Positions 12,204 to 21,135 of a DNA stretch of 64,000 nucleotides are shown here, in pieces (position 1 is the first letter of the stretch; every line of letters begins with the position of its first letter). This DNA comes from Hydrogenoanaerobacterium saccharovorans (lineage in GTDB: Bacteria; Bacillota; Clostridia; Oscillospirales; Ruminococcaceae), in NCBI RefSeq assembly GCF_016901815.1, contig NZ_JACSNR010000003.1:62001-126000 (forward strand), written 5' to 3'. Below the pieces are notes generated by a model. That model saw only the letters and a program-made list of their open reading frames with translations. It did not search any database and had not been told where the DNA came from. The translations under genes and the position numbers were made by a program.

Positions 12204-14360
12204 ATGGCAAATCCCAAACGACCGCCCAGCCGGGAAGTCCGGCGGCTGCGGGAGGAACTGCGCCGGCTGATGGAGCGCTGGGACGCGGTGATCCGGCGGG
12301 GCGCCGAACTGGAGCGTGATCTGGCTCGGGGGCTTGCCCAGCTCCGGGAGAGCCGGGCGGCGGAGACCCTGCGGGAGATCCCGGTGACCCAGGCGGAACA
12401 CCCGGACGGCGCCATCCGCACTGCCGCCCTGGAAAAGGCGGGCATTCACACCATGGCGGAGGTGCTGGGCTATTCCCGGAAGGAGCTGGTGGAGATCCCC
12501 GGCTTCGGGGAGACCAGCGCCGAACGGATTCTGGATGCCGCCGACCGGATGCTGGAAGCGGCCCGGCAGTCGGTGCGGCTGCATCTGGGTCAGGACGACC
12601 CCGCTGCCCTGCCGGTGCTGCGCACCGTCTACCGGGCTCTGCGGGAGCGTCCCATGGCGGCGCAGGCTGCGGAACAGGCCGGGGAACTCCGCAGCCGTGC
12701 CAAGGTGCTGGAACAGGAATCCCTGCCTGCCAGCGGATTTTTCCGGTGGCTGTTTGCCTCCCGTCCCCAGCGGGAACGGGCCGCGGCGGCAGTGGAGGAC
12801 ATCCGGGCTCTGCTGGAGAGTGAAACCGCCCGGCAGCTTGCCCGGTGGGAACAGGAGTCGGCCCAGGCCGATGCCGCCGGGGAGAGCGAGATCCTCCGGG
12901 AGTTTGAAGAACAGGCGGCAGCCTACTATACAGCGGTGGAGGACATCACCGGCACCAGTCTGCCGGACACCGCTGCCCATGGCGCCCTGAGTGACGAACT
13001 CATCCAGGCGGTGGAATCCTTCCCGCTGGACACCTCCCGGCTCAGGGTGACCCTGCGCCGGTACCAGACCTTCGGCGCCAAATATGCCCTCTGCCAGAAA
13101 CGCACCCTCATCGGGGACGAGATGGGTCTCGGCAAGACCATCGAAGCCATTGCGGTGATGGCGCATCTCGCCGCCCAGGGCAGCGGGAAATTCCTCATTG
13201 TCTGCCCGGCGGGCGTGCTCATCAACTGGTGCCGGGAGATCGAAAAACACAGCTCGGTGCCGGTGCTGCGGCTCTATGGCGATGACCGGGAGGAGCTCTG
13301 TACCCGGTGGCTCTCCGAGGGCGGCGCCGGTGTGACCACCTATGAGACCCTTCAGCGTCTGCCGCTGGAAGGGCTGGAACACCTCGACCTGCTCATTGCC
13401 GACGAGGCCCACTATGTCAAGAACCCCGAAGCCCGGCGCACTGCCGCCCTCACCGCCCTGGCACAGAAGGCGGAACGGGTGCTCTACCTCACCGGCACCC
13501 CGCTGGAAAACCGGGTGGAGGAGATGTGCTTCCTGCTCTCCACCCTCTCGCCTGAAACAGCCGCCAAAGCCCGGGAGCTCTCGGATATGGCGGGAGCGGA
13601 GCCGTTCCGGCAGGCCATTGCGCCGGTGTATCTGCGCCGGCGGCGGGAAGATGTGCTCACCGAACTGCCCGAGCTCACCGAAGTGGAGGACTGGTGCGAA
13701 CAGACCCCAGCCGAAGCGGAAGTCTACCGGCAGGCGGTGCAGGCGGGCAGTTTCATGGCGATGCGTCAGGCGGGCTGGAGCAGTACCGATACCGGCAAGG
13801 CCCGGCGTCTGCTGGAGCTCTGCGAGGACGCCGAAGAGGACGGACGCCGGGTGCTGATCTTCACCTTCTTCCGGGATACCATGGCCCAGGTGCGCCGTCT
13901 GCTCGGCGACCGCTGTCCCGGCGAGATCCATGGCGGTGTTTCTCCGGAGGAACGCCAGCGGATTCTGGACGAGTTCGCCCACAGTCCGGCGGGAACGGCT
14001 CTGTGCTGTCAGGTGACTGCCGGCGGTGTGGGGCTCAATATCCAGGCCGCCAGTCTGGTGATCTTCTGCGAACCCCAGCTCAAGCCCTCCACCGAAACCC
14101 AGGCCATCTCCCGTGCCTACCGCATGGGACAGACCCGGTCGGTGCTGGTGCACCGGCTGCTCACCGAGGACACAGTGGACGAGGCCATCACCGCACTGCT
14201 GCGGCAGAAACAGGCGCTCTTTGATGAATATGCCGACCGTTCTGCCGCCGGCGATGCCCAGACCCGCACCGAACAGGAGTGGATCACCCGGACGGTCGCC
14301 GGGGAACAGGCCCGGCTGGGGCTGGTCCCCGCACCGGAATCCCCTTCTCCTTCCAACTGA
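12204..14360 (+). CDS. SNF2-family DEAH-box helicase/ATPase with N-terminal helix-hairpin-helix
   Basis: A 718-residue protein. Residues about 1-50 are coiled coil, 73-115 a helix-hairpin-helix pair (LEKAGIHTMAEVLGYSRKELVEIPGFGETSAERIL) for non-specific DNA binding, 165-270 helical. The SNF2 motor follows: GDEMGLGKT (about 303-311), LIVCPAGVLINW, DEAH (about 399-402), LTGTPLEN, and the second RecA lobe with IFTFFRDT, GGVGLNIQAA and QAISRAYRMGQTRSV. Such single-polypeptide SNF2 proteins translocate on dsDNA and are often in repair or defence. Start 4 bases after the FliB-like stop with AGGAGG upstream. No nuclease or methylase domain is fused. Confidence 0.9.
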   Translation: MANPKRPPSREVRRLREELRRLMERWDAVIRRGAELERDLARGLAQLRESRAAETLREIPVTQAEHPDGAIRTAALEKAGIHTMAEVLGYSRKELVEIPGFGETSAERILDAADRMLEAARQSVRLHLGQDDPAALPVLRTVYRALRERPMAAQAAEQAGELRSRAKVLEQESLPASGFFRWLFASRPQRERAAAAVEDIRALLESETARQLARWEQESAQADAAGESEILREFEEQAAAYYTAVEDITGTSLPDTAAHGALSDELIQAVESFPLDTSRLRVTLRRYQTFGAKYALCQKRTLIGDEMGLGKTIEAIAVMAHLAAQGSGKFLIVCPAGVLINWCREIEKHSSVPVLRLYGDDREELCTRWLSEGGAGVTTYETLQRLPLEGLEHLDLLIADEAHYVKNPEARRTAALTALAQKAERVLYLTGTPLENRVEEMCFLLSTLSPETAAKARELSDMAGAEPFRQAIAPVYLRRRREDVLTELPELTEVEDWCEQTPAEAEVYRQAVQAGSFMAMRQAGWSSTDTGKARRLLELCEDAEEDGRRVLIFTFFRDTMAQVRRLLGDRCPGEIHGGVSPEERQRILDEFAHSPAGTALCCQVTAGGVGLNIQAASLVIFCEPQLKPSTETQAISRAYRMGQTRSVLVHRLLTEDTVDEAITALLRQKQALFDEYADRSAAGDAQTRTEQEWITRTVAGEQARLGLVPAPESPSPSN

Positions 14361-14372
14361 TCCGACATACAG

Positions 14373-14409
14373 AAATCCCCCGGAGTTTTTGTGTTCCGGG
14401 GGATTTTTT
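14373..14409 (+). terminator. Terminator of the FliB-SNF2 operon
   Basis: AATCCCCCGGA / TCCGGGGGATTTTTT stem-loop with T-run. Confidence 0.92.
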
Positions 14410-14507
14410 GACGCGGAGTTTTCCACCAAAGGCCGGGGAAAGAGTGGAAAACTGCCGGAGACTGAGCCCTCTGCCCCAGGGTCCGGAAAAAAACGGAAAT
14501 TTTCCTC

Positions 14508-14536
14508 TTGCAATTCGGCAGAGAAGTTGTTATAAT
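14508..14536 (+). promoter_or_regulatory. Promoter of M20 hydrolase 1
   Basis: TTGCAA (14508-14513), 17-bp spacer, TATAAT (14531-14536). Confidence 0.7.
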
Positions 14537-14590
14537 CGACTTAAAATTTTAGCGCTGTAACGCGTGAATAAATGAAGGAGGTAATAACAC

Positions 14591-15772
14591 ATGAGCGAAC
14601 TGCTGAACCAGGCGAAAGCCCTTGCTCCGGAGATCGTGCGGTGGAGAAGACACATTCACGAAAATCCGGAGGTCAGTGCTGTCCTGCCCAATACCTGCGC
14701 CTATGTCACCGCCGAGCTCCGCAAAATGGGGTATGAACCCTATCCCGTGGGCGGCGGTGTTGTAGCGATGCTGGATGGGCAGCCGGATGGCAAAGTGATC
14801 CTGCTGCGTGCCGATATGGACGCGCTTCCCATGGCGGAGGAGTCAGGCGAGCCTTTTGCAAGCAAGAATCCCCATGCGGCGCACACCTGTGGACATGATA
14901 CCCACACGGCTATGCTGCTGGGTGCCGCCAAGCTGCTGATGGACAATAAAGAGAAAGTCAAGGGCCGGGTAAAGTTTATGTTCCAGCCTGGTGAAGAAGG
15001 TTACAACGGCTGCAAGAATATGATTGCCGATGGTCTGCTCGAATCGCCTCATGTGGATGTTGCCTTTGGTATGCATTCCGCTTCGGCTTCGGATTACAAG
15101 ACCGGAACAGTCCTGTATTCCCCCGGCAGCTATGCCGCTTCGGCAGATGCCTTCAAGGTGACGGTCCATGGCAAGGGCTGTCATGGCGCCCGTCCCGAAG
15201 AGGGTATTGACCCCATCAATATCATCACCCATATCCATCTGGCGCTCCAGACCATCAACAGCCGGGAACGCAATCAGAAGGAACCGCTGATCCTCACCAT
15301 CGGACAGATCATTGCCGGTGATGCCTGCAATATCATTCCGGAACGGGGGTATTTCACCGGTACTATCCGTACCTTCAATCAGCAGGTACGGGAACATGCC
15401 AAGCGCCGGTTCATCGAAATCGTCAACGGCATGTGTGCCACCTTCGGCGGTCACGCGGATATTGAGTGGACCACTGAAATGGCGCCCACCATCAATGATC
15501 CGGCTGTGACTCCGGAACTGCTCGGCTATATCCGGGAACTGGTGGGTGAAGAGAATATGGCGGAAGTTCCGGCTTCCATGGGTTCGGAGGACTTCTCGGA
15601 GGTACTGCTCAATGTACCGGGCAGCTATCTGAACCTGTCCTTCGGCTCAAAGGAGGAAGGATACCTGTTCGGCGGACATCACCCCAAGATCCGCCACAAT
15701 GAGGACGCTCTGCCCATTGGTTCTGCCATCTATGCGCAGGTAGCCATCGAATGGCTCCAGCACAATAACTGA
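14591..15772 (+). CDS. M20 family metallo-hydrolase (hippurate / N-acyl-amino-acid hydrolase type), copy 1
   Basis: A 393-residue di-metal amidohydrolase of the IAA-amino-acid/hippurate hydrolase branch: RRHIHENPE, LLRADMDALPM, TCGHDTHTAMLLGAA metal ligands, QPGEEG with the catalytic glutamate, VHGKGCHGARPEEGIDP dimerisation-domain insertion, SMGSEDFS and the late H in GGHHPKIRHNE. It releases amino acids from N-acyl or dipeptide substrates in the cytoplasm. GAAGGAGG at 14574 precedes ATG. About two-thirds of residues are shared with the paralogue at 22570-23751, which lies in an uptake cluster; this copy is alone with its own promoter. Confidence 0.9.
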   Translation: MSELLNQAKALAPEIVRWRRHIHENPEVSAVLPNTCAYVTAELRKMGYEPYPVGGGVVAMLDGQPDGKVILLRADMDALPMAEESGEPFASKNPHAAHTCGHDTHTAMLLGAAKLLMDNKEKVKGRVKFMFQPGEEGYNGCKNMIADGLLESPHVDVAFGMHSASASDYKTGTVLYSPGSYAASADAFKVTVHGKGCHGARPEEGIDPINIITHIHLALQTINSRERNQKEPLILTIGQIIAGDACNIIPERGYFTGTIRTFNQQVREHAKRRFIEIVNGMCATFGGHADIEWTTEMAPTINDPAVTPELLGYIRELVGEENMAEVPASMGSEDFSEVLLNVPGSYLNLSFGSKEEGYLFGGHHPKIRHNEDALPIGSAIYAQVAIEWLQHNN

Positions 15773-15787
15773 GCGGGATTTTTCCCC

Positions 15788-15816
15788 TTGAATTCCCCTG
15801 GTACTCCTGCTATAAT
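15788..15816 (+). promoter_or_regulatory. Promoter of tRNA-Ala
   Basis: TTGAAT (15788-15793), 17-bp spacer, TATAAT (15811-15816). Downstream, AGAGCATCGGAAC/GTTCCGGTGCTCT (15831-15859) forms a strong hairpin in the leader just before the tRNA. Confidence 0.65.
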
Positions 15817-15864
15817 AAAGTAGCTGACGCAGAGCATCGGAACCTGTTCCGGTGCTCTGATTAT

Positions 15865-15940
15865 GGGCCTGTAGCTCAGATGGGAGAGCGTACGGTTCGC
15901 ATCCGTAAGGTCGCCGGTTCGATCCCGGTCAGGTCCACCA
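15865..15940 (+). tRNA. tRNA-Ala(CGC)
   Basis: 76-nt cloverleaf with encoded CCA. Acceptor GGGCCTG/CAGGTCC contains the G3-U70 alanine identity pair; anticodon stem TACGG/CCGTA holds loop TTCGCAT, anticodon CGC; T arm has TTCGATC. Confidence 0.93.
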
Positions 15941-15992
15941 AAAACGCGGCGCACAGATTTCGATTAGCGAAGTTTGTGCGGCCGCGTTTTTT
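15941..15992 (+). terminator. Terminator of tRNA-Ala, also start of repeat C
   Basis: AAAACGCGGCGCACA / TGTGCGGCCGCGTTTTTTT stem. The right arm is itself the first part of a repeat found again at 16345. Confidence 0.85.
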
Positions 15993-16620
15993 TCATAGGG
16001 GGATTATCCCCCTCTTGACGCTGTTTTTCTCCGCCTTCGGCTCACAAAAAACAGCTGTCACCCCCTTAGAGGATAGCGGCAGATGCCTTTCGGCCTGCCG
16101 CCCCTGCGGGGGGATCAGTTTCCTGACGACCCCCGATGGCTGAGCGGGCAGGCGGGCATCTTTTTCCCTCTCACAGCTCAGTTCCAGAGGAATCTCACAC
16201 CCCGGCAAACCCACCTCACTTTCCGGGATTGCCAAGGAATTGCTCCCCGCAGGGGCGCTTCGCTCAAATGTGGTAGGAACCTACGGTTCCCCCACAAACG
16301 CCCCCTCCCTGAAATGCAGTGCGGGGGTCTGGTGATTGGCTCTGTCTGTGCGGCCGCGTTTTTTTCATAGGGGGATTATCCCCCTCCTGACGCCGTTTTT
16401 CTCCGCCTCCGGCTCACAAAAAACAGCTGTCACCCCCTGCGGGGGATCAGTTCCCTGGCGTCCCTCGTTAATCACGAGGGCAAGCGGAAGCTTTCTTCCC
16501 CCACATAGCCCCACCCACCGGGCACAAGTCCGCTCTGAATTCCTGCCGCAGGGGCACACCGCACCCCGGCAAACCCGCCCCGCTTCCTGGGAACGCCAGA
16601 GAACTGCTCCCCGCTAGGGG
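15976..16620. repeat. Gene-free array of repeats B and C after tRNA-Ala
   Basis: TGTGCGGCCGCGTTTTTTTC then ATAGGGGGATTATCCCCCTC and CTCACAAAAAACAGCTGTCA occur almost unchanged at 15976-16064 and 16346-16434. Repeat-B cores are at 16104 (plus), 16245 (minus), 16434 (plus) and 16605 (minus). No promoter, RNA or coding sequence is evident in this 700-base gap. Confidence 0.75.
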
Positions 16621-16622
16621 GG

Positions 16623-16650
16623 TTGCGTCTTGTCCGCTTTTTACTATAAT
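16623..16650 (+). promoter_or_regulatory. Promoter of the ABC exporter operon
   Basis: TTGCGT (16623-16628), 16-bp spacer, TATAAT (16645-16650). Confidence 0.55.
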
Positions 16651-16699
16651 AAAAGTATCAGTCGTTTTATCCATTTGTATTTTCACAGGAGAGCTCGAT

Positions 16700-17401
16700 A
16701 TGGCCTATATTTCCCTCAATCATGTAGTCAAGCGGTATCAGATGGGCGAAGTCACCATCACTGCCGCCGATGACATCACCTTTGATATTCATAAGGGACA
16801 GTTTGTGGTGATCGTCGGCCCTTCCGGCGCCGGCAAAACCACCGTCCTCAATATCCTGGGCGGCATGGATTCCTGTGACGGCGGCGAGATCTGGGTGGAC
16901 GGACGGGAGATCAGTCAGTATACCCCCCGGCAGCTCACCGAATACCGCCGGCATGACATCGGCTTTGTATTCCAGTTCTATAACCTGATCCAGAACCTCA
17001 CTGCCCTGGAAAATGTGGAACTGGCTGCCCAGATCTGCCGCAATCCCCTCCCTGCCGAGGAAGTGCTCCGGCATGTGGGACTCGGGAATCGGCTGGGCAA
17101 TTTCCCGGCCCAGCTCTCAGGCGGTGAACAGCAGCGGGTCGCCATTGCCCGTGCCCTGGCAAAGAATCCCAAACTGCTGCTCTGTGATGAGCCCACCGGC
17201 GCCCTGGATTATGTCACCGGCAAGGCGATCCTGGGGCTGCTTCAGAATACCTGCCGGCAGCAGGGTATGACGGTTGTGGTCATCACCCACAATTCTGCCA
17301 TTGCCCCTATGGCGGATCAGGTGATCCATATCAAGAATGGTCGGGTGGATCATATCGAGGAAAATCCGGTCCCCCGTCCGGTGGAAGAGATCGAATGGTA
17401 A
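16700..17401 (+). CDS. ABC transporter ATP-binding protein, MacB/LolD type
   Basis: A 233-residue ATPase: Walker [10 protein letters not shown]-loop FQFYNL, signature [15 protein letters not shown], Walker [13 protein letters not shown], and H-loop VVITHN. The type (with 'DEPTGALD') pairs with FtsX-fold permeases that act as mechanotransducers or exporters rather than importers. CAGGAGAG precedes ATG. The permease starts 31 bases downstream with its own AAAGGAGGT. Confidence 0.92.
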   Translation: MAYISLNHVVKRYQMGEVTITAADDITFDIHKGQFVVIVGPSGAGKTTVLNILGGMDSCDGGEIWVDGREISQYTPRQLTEYRRHDIGFVFQFYNLIQNLTALENVELAAQICRNPLPAEEVLRHVGLGNRLGNFPAQLSGGEQQRVAIARALAKNPKLLLCDEPTGALDYVTGKAILGLLQNTCRQQGMTVVVITHNSAIAPMADQVIHIKNGRVDHIEENPVPRPVEEIEW

Positions 17402-17432
17402 TTTCCGTTCTGTACGGAAAGGAGGTGCGTCC

Positions 17433-20400
17433 ATGAAGCTGTTTTCCCGGTTCACCCACAACCGGCTGATTACCGATGCCCTGCGGGAAATCCGTGCCAC
17501 CCGCAGCCGGTTCCTGTCCATTCTGGTGCTGTCTGCCCTGGCGGTGTGTTTTCTGGCGGGACTGCGTGCCACTGAACCGGATATGAAAAACAGCGCTGAC
17601 CGCTATCTGGACAGTCTGCGGCTCATGGATCTGCGGGTGGCTGCCACCCTGGGACTCACCGATGAGGATATCGCCCTATTGTCCGAACAGCCGGGAGTCC
17701 AGCTCTGTCAGGGCGCCTATACCATTGACGCCATGGTGAAAACCGGCGAAAAGGATTCCAATGCCAAGGTGCTCTCCTATACTGAGGAGATCAACTGTCC
17801 CGAACTGCTGGAAGGCCGCCTGCCCCAGACCCCGGAAGAGTGTCTGGCAGAACCCCGGTTTTTGCAGGAAACCGGGCTTTCCATCGGGGATACCATCACA
17901 CTGGATACCGGCACCGGCGACTATGAGGACGCCCTCACCGGCACACAGTTCACCATTGTGGGCACTGCCAATTCCCCGCTCTACATCGGCGTGGAGCGGG
18001 GCTCGTCCACTCTGGGCACCGGCAAGGCGGAATACTTCCTGCTGCTGCCCATGGAGTCCTTTGCCATGGAGAGCTATACCGATGCCTATCTGCTGGTGGA
18101 CGGCGCTGCGGATCTGATGACCTATTCGGACGAATATGACCAGCTGATCCAGTCGATGACCGACCAGCTCGAACCTCTGGGAGAAGAGCGGGCGGCCCTG
18201 CGTGCCCAGACGGTACGGCAGGAGGGTCAGGAGAAGATTGACGAGGCCCGGCAGGAGCTGGCAGATGCCGAACAGGAACTGGCGGACGCCGAACAGGAGC
18301 TGGCAGATGCCCGGCAGGAACTGGACGACGGCTGGGCGGACTATGCCCAGGGCCAGCTGGATTATGAGGACGGCCTGCAGGAGTACCGGGACGGCGAACA
18401 GGAGTACCAGGACGGCCTGGAGGAATACAGGGACGGAAAAGAGGAACTCAAGGACGGCGAAGAGGAGCTGGAATACGGCTGGGAGCAGCTGCAGGACGGA
18501 GTCCGGCAGTACAATGACGCCCTTGCGAAGTTTGAGGCGGGCAAGGCGGAACTGGAAGCCCGGGAAGCTGAGTGGGAAGCGGGGCTCACCCGCCTGCGGG
18601 AAGAACTGCTTCCGGCGCTGGAACAGCTCCTCCCGGGAACCGACCTGCCCGACTACCCGGACAATGCCGCCCTGCTGGCGGGACTGGCGGGAAGTGACGG
18701 CGCTGTCATCGACAGTGCCCTGGACAGTGCCCGGGATCAGATCTCGGCGGGGATCACCGCCCTGGAAGCCCAGCTCGGGGAACTGGCCCAGAGCGATTCC
18801 CAGACGGTACAGCAGCAGCTGGACGCTCTGACAGCGCAGATTGACGAACTGAATGCCCAGCTTGCCGCCCTGGACCCTGCTTCTCCGGAATATGCGGAGC
18901 TCTTTGATCAGATCACCGAGCTCACCGGACAGGCGGCGGCCCTGGAAGAGGCACTTCCCTGGCTGCGGCAGCTGGAAGGCCTCCGCAGTCAGCTGGAACA
19001 GCTCTGTACCACCGATCCCGAGGGCAATTCCGTGCCCATCTCCTCGGCAGTGATCCTCACCGGGGACGCGGCGCTCACCGCGGCCCGGCAGGAACTGGCA
19101 GCCGGTGAAGCCGAGCTGGCAGCTGCCAAGGAAAAGCTGGACAAATCCTATGACAAACTCATCGAAGGCGAAGAGGAGCTGGAACTGGGCAAGGAAGAAC
19201 TCAAGGACGCCTGGGATCAGCTTCAGGACGCGGAACAGGAGCTCATTGACGGCTGGGCGGAACTGGAGGACGGACGGCTGGAACTGGAGGACGCCAATCA
19301 GGAGCTCCTGGACGGCGAAGCGGAATACGCCGATGGTCTGGCGGAATATCTGGACAAGAAGGCCGATGCGGAAACCGAGATCGCCGATGCCAGAGCCGAA
19401 CTGGAGGACGCCCAGTATGAACTGGACCATCTCCGGGAAAGCGAGTGGTATATCCTCGACCGGGATACCAATATGGGCTTTGTAAGCTTCTCCATGGACG
19501 CCGACCGCATGGGCAATCTTGCCAGCGTCTTTCCGCTCATCTTCTTCCTGGTGGCGGCCCTGGTCTGCCTCACCACCATGACCCGTATGGTGGAGGAACA
19601 GCGCATTGCCATCGGCAGTCTCAAGGCACTGGGCTATTCCAAGGGCGCCATCGCCATCAAGTATGTGGGCTATGGCTTCCTTGCCAGCACCCTGGGATCA
19701 CTGCTGGGTCTGGCAGTGGGTCTCACCCTGCTGCCCTGGATCATCTGCACCGCCTGGAAGATCATCTATAACTTCGGCCCCATCTATTACGGCCTGGAAC
19801 CGGCTTCCTCCATCACGGCCTGTCTGGCGGCGGTGGGTACCGTCACCCTGTCGGCCCTGGGAGCCTGCTTCAGCACCCTTGCCGCTGTGCCGGCCCAGCT
19901 CATGCGTCCCAAAGCCCCGCCCATGGGACGGCGCATTCTGCTGGAACGCGTTACCCCCCTCTGGCGGCGGCTCTCCTTCAACTACAAAATCACCCTGCGC
20001 AACCTCTTCCGCTATCAGAAACGCTTCTGGATGACAGCAGCCGGCATCGGCGGCTGCGCGGCGCTCATTGTCACTGCCTTCGGCCTGCGGGATTCCATCA
20101 TGTCCATCATGGAGCTGCAGTACAATGAAATCTATCATTACGATGCCATTGCCGGACTGGATCACCCCACCGGGGAACAGTGGGACGAGATCTCTGCCCT
20201 GCTGGACAGCCATCCGCTGGTCTCCGACTGGACTTCGGAGCACACCGAAACGGTCACCGCCGAATCGGATGCCTATACTGCCGATGCCTCCCTGGAAGTG
20301 GTAGCGGACAGCGAAACCCTGGAACGGTTTGTGGATCTCCGGCACCGCACCGATTCCGATCCGGTCACCCTGCCGGACAGCGGAGCGGTCATCACCGAAA

Positions 20401-21098
20401 AACTGGCTCAGCTGCTGGATGTGGAGCCGGGGGATACCATGATCCTGGACGGCGACAGCCGGGTGGAAATACAGGTGGCAGACATCACCGAGCACTATAT
20501 CCAGCACTATGTATATCTTTCGGAGTCGGCCTATGAGGAGGTATTCGGACAGGAGCCGGAACAGAATGCCCTGCTGATCCGCTATGCCGGGGACGATGCC
20601 TCCGAACTGGATCAGGAACTGGTGGCGCTGGACGGCATCTCCTCCCTGACCCGTACCGAGGATACCCGCCGCACCTTCGGCACCAGCCTGGAAAGTGTGG
20701 ACTATGCCGTGGCACTGATTATTGTCTGCGCGGCGGCCCTGGCCTTTGTGGTGCTCTATAACCTCACCAATATCAATATCACCGAGCGGCTCCGGGAGCT
20801 GGCTACCCTCAAGGTGCTGGGCTTCTATGACGACGAACTCTCGGCCTATATCTACCGGGAGAATGTGATCCTCACGGTGCTGGGTACTCTGCTTGGCATG
20901 GTGCTGGGCAAACTGCTGCACCAGTGGCTGATCCTCACCGTGGAGATCGACCTGCTCATGTTCGGACGCACCATCTCTCCCACCAGTTATCTGTGGGCAG
21001 CCCTGCTCACAGCAGTCTTTTCCCTGACGGTGAACCTCTTTGCCCACCGCAAACTCAAGAAACTGGATATGGTGGAGTCGCTCAAAACGGTGGAATAA
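17433..21098 (+). CDS. Large FtsX/MacB-family ABC permease with long extracytoplasmic coiled coil
   Basis: A 1221-residue protein. Membrane anchor at about 30-50; extracytoplasmic region 50-690; three membrane segments within about 695-860 (FtsX fold: MTRMVEEQRIAIGSLKALGYS); second FtsX half with an extracytoplasmic domain about 890-1090 and a final membrane bundle (LRELATLKVLGFYDDEL). Residues about 270-375 and 590-690 are seven-residue repeats such as EQELADA and EEYRDGK, predicted to make a long coiled coil that extends through the wall. ATG at 17433 is set by AAAGGAGGT at 17418-17426. Cargo unknown; such permeases may expel peptides or lipids or gate a wall hydrolase. Confidence 0.88.
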   Translation: MKLFSRFTHNRLITDALREIRATRSRFLSILVLSALAVCFLAGLRATEPDMKNSADRYLDSLRLMDLRVAATLGLTDEDIALLSEQPGVQLCQGAYTIDAMVKTGEKDSNAKVLSYTEEINCPELLEGRLPQTPEECLAEPRFLQETGLSIGDTITLDTGTGDYEDALTGTQFTIVGTANSPLYIGVERGSSTLGTGKAEYFLLLPMESFAMESYTDAYLLVDGAADLMTYSDEYDQLIQSMTDQLEPLGEERAALRAQTVRQEGQEKIDEARQELADAEQELADAEQELADARQELDDGWADYAQGQLDYEDGLQEYRDGEQEYQDGLEEYRDGKEELKDGEEELEYGWEQLQDGVRQYNDALAKFEAGKAELEAREAEWEAGLTRLREELLPALEQLLPGTDLPDYPDNAALLAGLAGSDGAVIDSALDSARDQISAGITALEAQLGELAQSDSQTVQQQLDALTAQIDELNAQLAALDPASPEYAELFDQITELTGQAAALEEALPWLRQLEGLRSQLEQLCTTDPEGNSVPISSAVILTGDAALTAARQELAAGEAELAAAKEKLDKSYDKLIEGEEELELGKEELKDAWDQLQDAEQELIDGWAELEDGRLELEDANQELLDGEAEYADGLAEYLDKKADAETEIADARAELEDAQYELDHLRESEWYILDRDTNMGFVSFSMDADRMGNLASVFPLIFFLVAALVCLTTMTRMVEEQRIAIGSLKALGYSKGAIAIKYVGYGFLASTLGSLLGLAVGLTLLPWIICTAWKIIYNFGPIYYGLEPASSITACLAAVGTVTLSALGACFSTLAAVPAQLMRPKAPPMGRRILLERVTPLWRRLSFNYKITLRNLFRYQKRFWMTAAGIGGCAALIVTAFGLRDSIMSIMELQYNEIYHYDAIAGLDHPTGEQWDEISALLDSHPLVSDWTSEHTETVTAESDAYTADASLEVVADSETLERFVDLRHRTDSDPVTLPDSGAVITEKLAQLLDVEPGDTMILDGDSRVEIQVADITEHYIQHYVYLSESAYEEVFGQEPEQNALLIRYAGDDASELDQELVALDGISSLTRTEDTRRTFGTSLESVDYAVALIIVCAAALAFVVLYNLTNINITERLRELATLKVLGFYDDELSAYIYRENVILTVLGTLLGMVLGKLLHQWLILTVEIDLLMFGRTISPTSYLWAALLTAVFSLTVNLFAHRKLKKLDMVESLKTVE

Positions 21099-21135
21099 TC
21101 CCCATTCAGATTGCCCAGATACGGAGGAACCTGCC

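Noticed and set aside
11148-14360. FliB-SNF2 pair as a known phage-defence system
   Set aside because: No nuclease, methylase or other defence-type partner is adjacent and I do not recognise such a two-gene system; kept only as an unusual linkage.
15976-16620. Hidden small genes or an insertion sequence after tRNA-Ala
   Set aside because: Open frames here are interrupted, lack ribosome sites and coincide with repeats B and C; no transposase fragment or terminal inverted repeats seen.
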